From the NCBI RefSeq assembly GCF_000019785.1, contig NC_010524.1:1178001-1242000 (forward strand): 64,000 nucleotides of DNA, read 5' to 3'. Origin of the DNA: Leptothrix cholodnii SP-6 (GTDB lineage Bacteria; Pseudomonadota; Gammaproteobacteria; Burkholderiales; Burkholderiaceae_C). Both the position numbers and the translations under genes were made by a program. The notes beneath the pieces are model-generated. The model saw only the letters and a list, made by a program, of their open reading frames with translations. It was not told the DNA's origin and ran no database searches. Below are positions 62,596 to 64,000 of this stretch, piece by piece (the stretch's first letter is position 1; each line of letters starts with the position of its first letter).

Positions 62596-64000
62596 TCAGA
62601 TCAGACTGGTTTGAACGGGGCGTTCGGTGGCTATCGCCGCCGCAGGCGCGTCGGTCTCATTCTTGGTGAAAAAAGACTGGCGCTGGTGGTAGTAACCCAG
62701 CGCGAAGCGGCCCTGATCGGGCAGCGTCAGATGCAACGGAAAGTCGGCGATGCCGTCCATGATCTCGCCGACCAGCTTTTCGAAGTTGGTCGCCCGGCCG
62801 CGGTTCGTGAGCTTGGCAAGGTGGTGGTTCTTCAGCCGCAGCAGCGTGGTGAACACCGCAACGGGTGTGCTCGAAGCCGCACCGTAGTAGCGATCGCGGA
62901 TCGTGGCGTTCAGGCCTGGGCTGGCTTCCTCCTGGATCTTTTCCAGCGTGGCGAACAGGCGGCCGAGCCGATAGGCCGCGTTTGGGTTCTGTGCGTCGAG
63001 CATGGCGGTATAGACCTCCTCTGAAGTGGGCTGTTGGAATCGGATTGAACGGTTCAGGCAGGCCTTGATGGCCGCCGCGCGCAGGTAGGGCACCTCACGC
63101 TCGGCGCGGCAGCGCACCACGGCGGCGTTTAGCCAGGTTGTCGGGAAAGGCCCGCCGCTCAAGATGGCGCGCATGACCTCGCCGCCTAGGTTAGGCGGGA
63201 CATTCTTGGCCTCCCGATTCAGAGCCACGGAACGCAATAGGTGGTACAGGGCTGGATGCGGTGGCTCGGTGGGCGCGTGGATCAGATCCAAGTCGTCAAA
63301 CCATTCCTTGACTCGATGTGCAACATCCCGCAACGCAGCGGCTTGCCAGAACCGAACCACGACTCGTGCCGAGTTTGGTGCCAGGCCGAGTACGAAGAAG
63401 ATTCGCCCCCCGGGGGCACCGTCAAATCGTCCTGACTCAATGGAAGCAAACAGCGCCCGGACCTGATTGGTGTGGGCGTTGGGGTCGTCCGGTATCTCAT
63501 CGAACAAGGCTGCAAAGCTGTTTTCGACATCCTCGTCATCGGCCGACTGCGCCCAGAAGACGGTCGCCGTATCTCCTACCTTCAGGCGCTGACGCGAACC
63601 GGGCTGCAAGAGCCGATTGAGCGCCGTCGTGTATTTGAAGACTGCTGCCTCGCCGACCGGGAAGTTGAAGCCCTGTGACTTTCCGAATGACGAGTACGCC
63701 GGACTGACGCCATCATTCACCGCAGCCATCGGCGCCGGCTTTTCACACACGCCCGCGATCGGGAAATGCAGCGCTTTTATCGCAGCCAGTTCGCCTGTTA
63801 CCAGGCATCGGGCGAGGTCCGTGCCGGCCGTCGCGGGGTCAGCAACAGGTCGCCGATCGACCACTGCGCGAACGGCATCCCGCTGGACGACTAGAACGTC
63901 GTCACCAGCCAGGCGGAACGTGAAGTTGCAACCTGGGACCTTGATGCATTCAGCCCACAGTGGATCGTGATGAACCCGTTCGCGCACATCACCGTGCAGA
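62596..64000 (-). CDS. cas8c: type I-C Cascade large subunit Cas8c (Csd1), N-terminus beyond window
   Basis: The frame is open through the right edge; about 468 residues are visible of a protein usually near 600. Csd1 patterns include SFGKSQGFNFPVGEAAVFKYTTALN, FWAQSADDED, FVLGLAPNSARVVVRFW, and a C-terminal helical bundle ending in FALGYYHQRQSFF. Cas8c recognises the PAM and, by internal translation, can give Cas11c from the C-terminal part. Cas3 and Cas5 genes are expected upstream, outside this window. Confidence 0.94.
   Translation of the reverse strand, partial: LHGDVRERVHHDPLWAECIKVPGCNFTFRLAGDDVLVVQRDAVRAVVDRRPVADPATAGTDLARCLVTGELAAIKALHFPIAGVCEKPAPMAAVNDGVSPAYSSFGKSQGFNFPVGEAAVFKYTTALNRLLQPGSRQRLKVGDTATVFWAQSADDEDVENSFAALFDEIPDDPNAHTNQVRALFASIESGRFDGAPGGRIFFVLGLAPNSARVVVRFWQAAALRDVAHRVKEWFDDLDLIHAPTEPPHPALYHLLRSVALNREAKNVPPNLGGEVMRAILSGGPFPTTWLNAAVVRCRAEREVPYLRAAAIKACLNRSIRFQQPTSEEVYTAMLDAQNPNAAYRLGRLFATLEKIQEEASPGLNATIRDRYYGAASSTPVAVFTTLLRLKNHHLAKLTNRGRATNFEKLVGEIMDGIADFPLHLTLPDQGRFALGYYHQRQSFFTKNETDAPAAAIATERPVQTSLI

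Overview
The window is GC-rich DNA (about 70% by eye) with tightly packed genes. TRAP and tripartite-tricarboxylate (Bug) binding proteins, a gcl-hyi-glxR-ttuD operon, a PuuD-type urate hydroxylase and tsaE/amiC/mutL/queG near one another all point to a betaproteobacterium of the order Burkholderiales. The exact genus is not determined. I saw no rRNA or tRNA genes and no insertion sequence.

Layout. 0-8 kb: the end of a Na/Pi cotransporter-like protein, a chemotaxis receptor, a GGDEF/EAL protein, and an alkylation-repair operon (Ada/AlkA fusion, Ogt, EamA exporter). 8-9 kb: a secreted protein with 13-residue repeats behind its own promoter and a palindromic operator candidate. 9-22 kb: a uronate/aldarate catabolic cluster around a FadR-type GntR regulator. 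One arm runs leftward (udh, TRAP transporter, lactonase-like protein). The other runs rightward (kdgD, gudD, semialdehyde dehydrogenase, Bug protein, hydroxyacid dehydrogenase, HpcH aldolase, tartronate semialdehyde reductase). Two matching 24-bp inverted repeats (A[CT]GTTGT-N10-ACAAC[GA]T) sit in front of the arms. 22-34 kb: a GspE/MshEN protein with a degenerate ATPase core, mutL, a solitary ABC binding protein, DedA, an odd alpha/beta hydrolase, amiC, tsaE and queG.

34-39 kb: the glycerate pathway operon gcl-hyi-glxR-ttuD, which turns glyoxylate into phosphoglycerate. 39-42 kb: a three-gene redox module (ten-haem cytochrome c, small b-type membrane protein, FAD/2Fe-2S reductase) preceded by a perfect FNR-type box. 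42-46 kb: purine catabolism (8-oxoguanine/guanine-type deaminase, NCS2 permease, PuuD), whose glyoxylate end product could feed the gcl operon. 46-53 kb: an AEC transporter, phosphopantetheinyl transferase, a second Bug protein, xerD, an amino-acid ABC permease and binding protein without ATPase, and a YdjM-like membrane protein.

53.3-64 kb: a type I-C CRISPR-Cas locus on the minus strand. From the right edge it reads cas8c (cut by the window), cas7, [a toxin-antitoxin pair on the opposite strand], cas4, cas1, cas2, leader, and an array of 69 identical 37-bp repeats with 68 spacers. Cas3 and Cas5 would be expected beyond the right edge. The array ends in a 655-bp gene-free stretch holding recurring GTTTG/CAAAC motifs and a strong G-run tract. 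The most unusual items are the antisense toxin-antitoxin pair inside the cas operon, a spacer that is a near-perfect hairpin, the motif-rich region beyond the array, and the FNR-box multihaem module.
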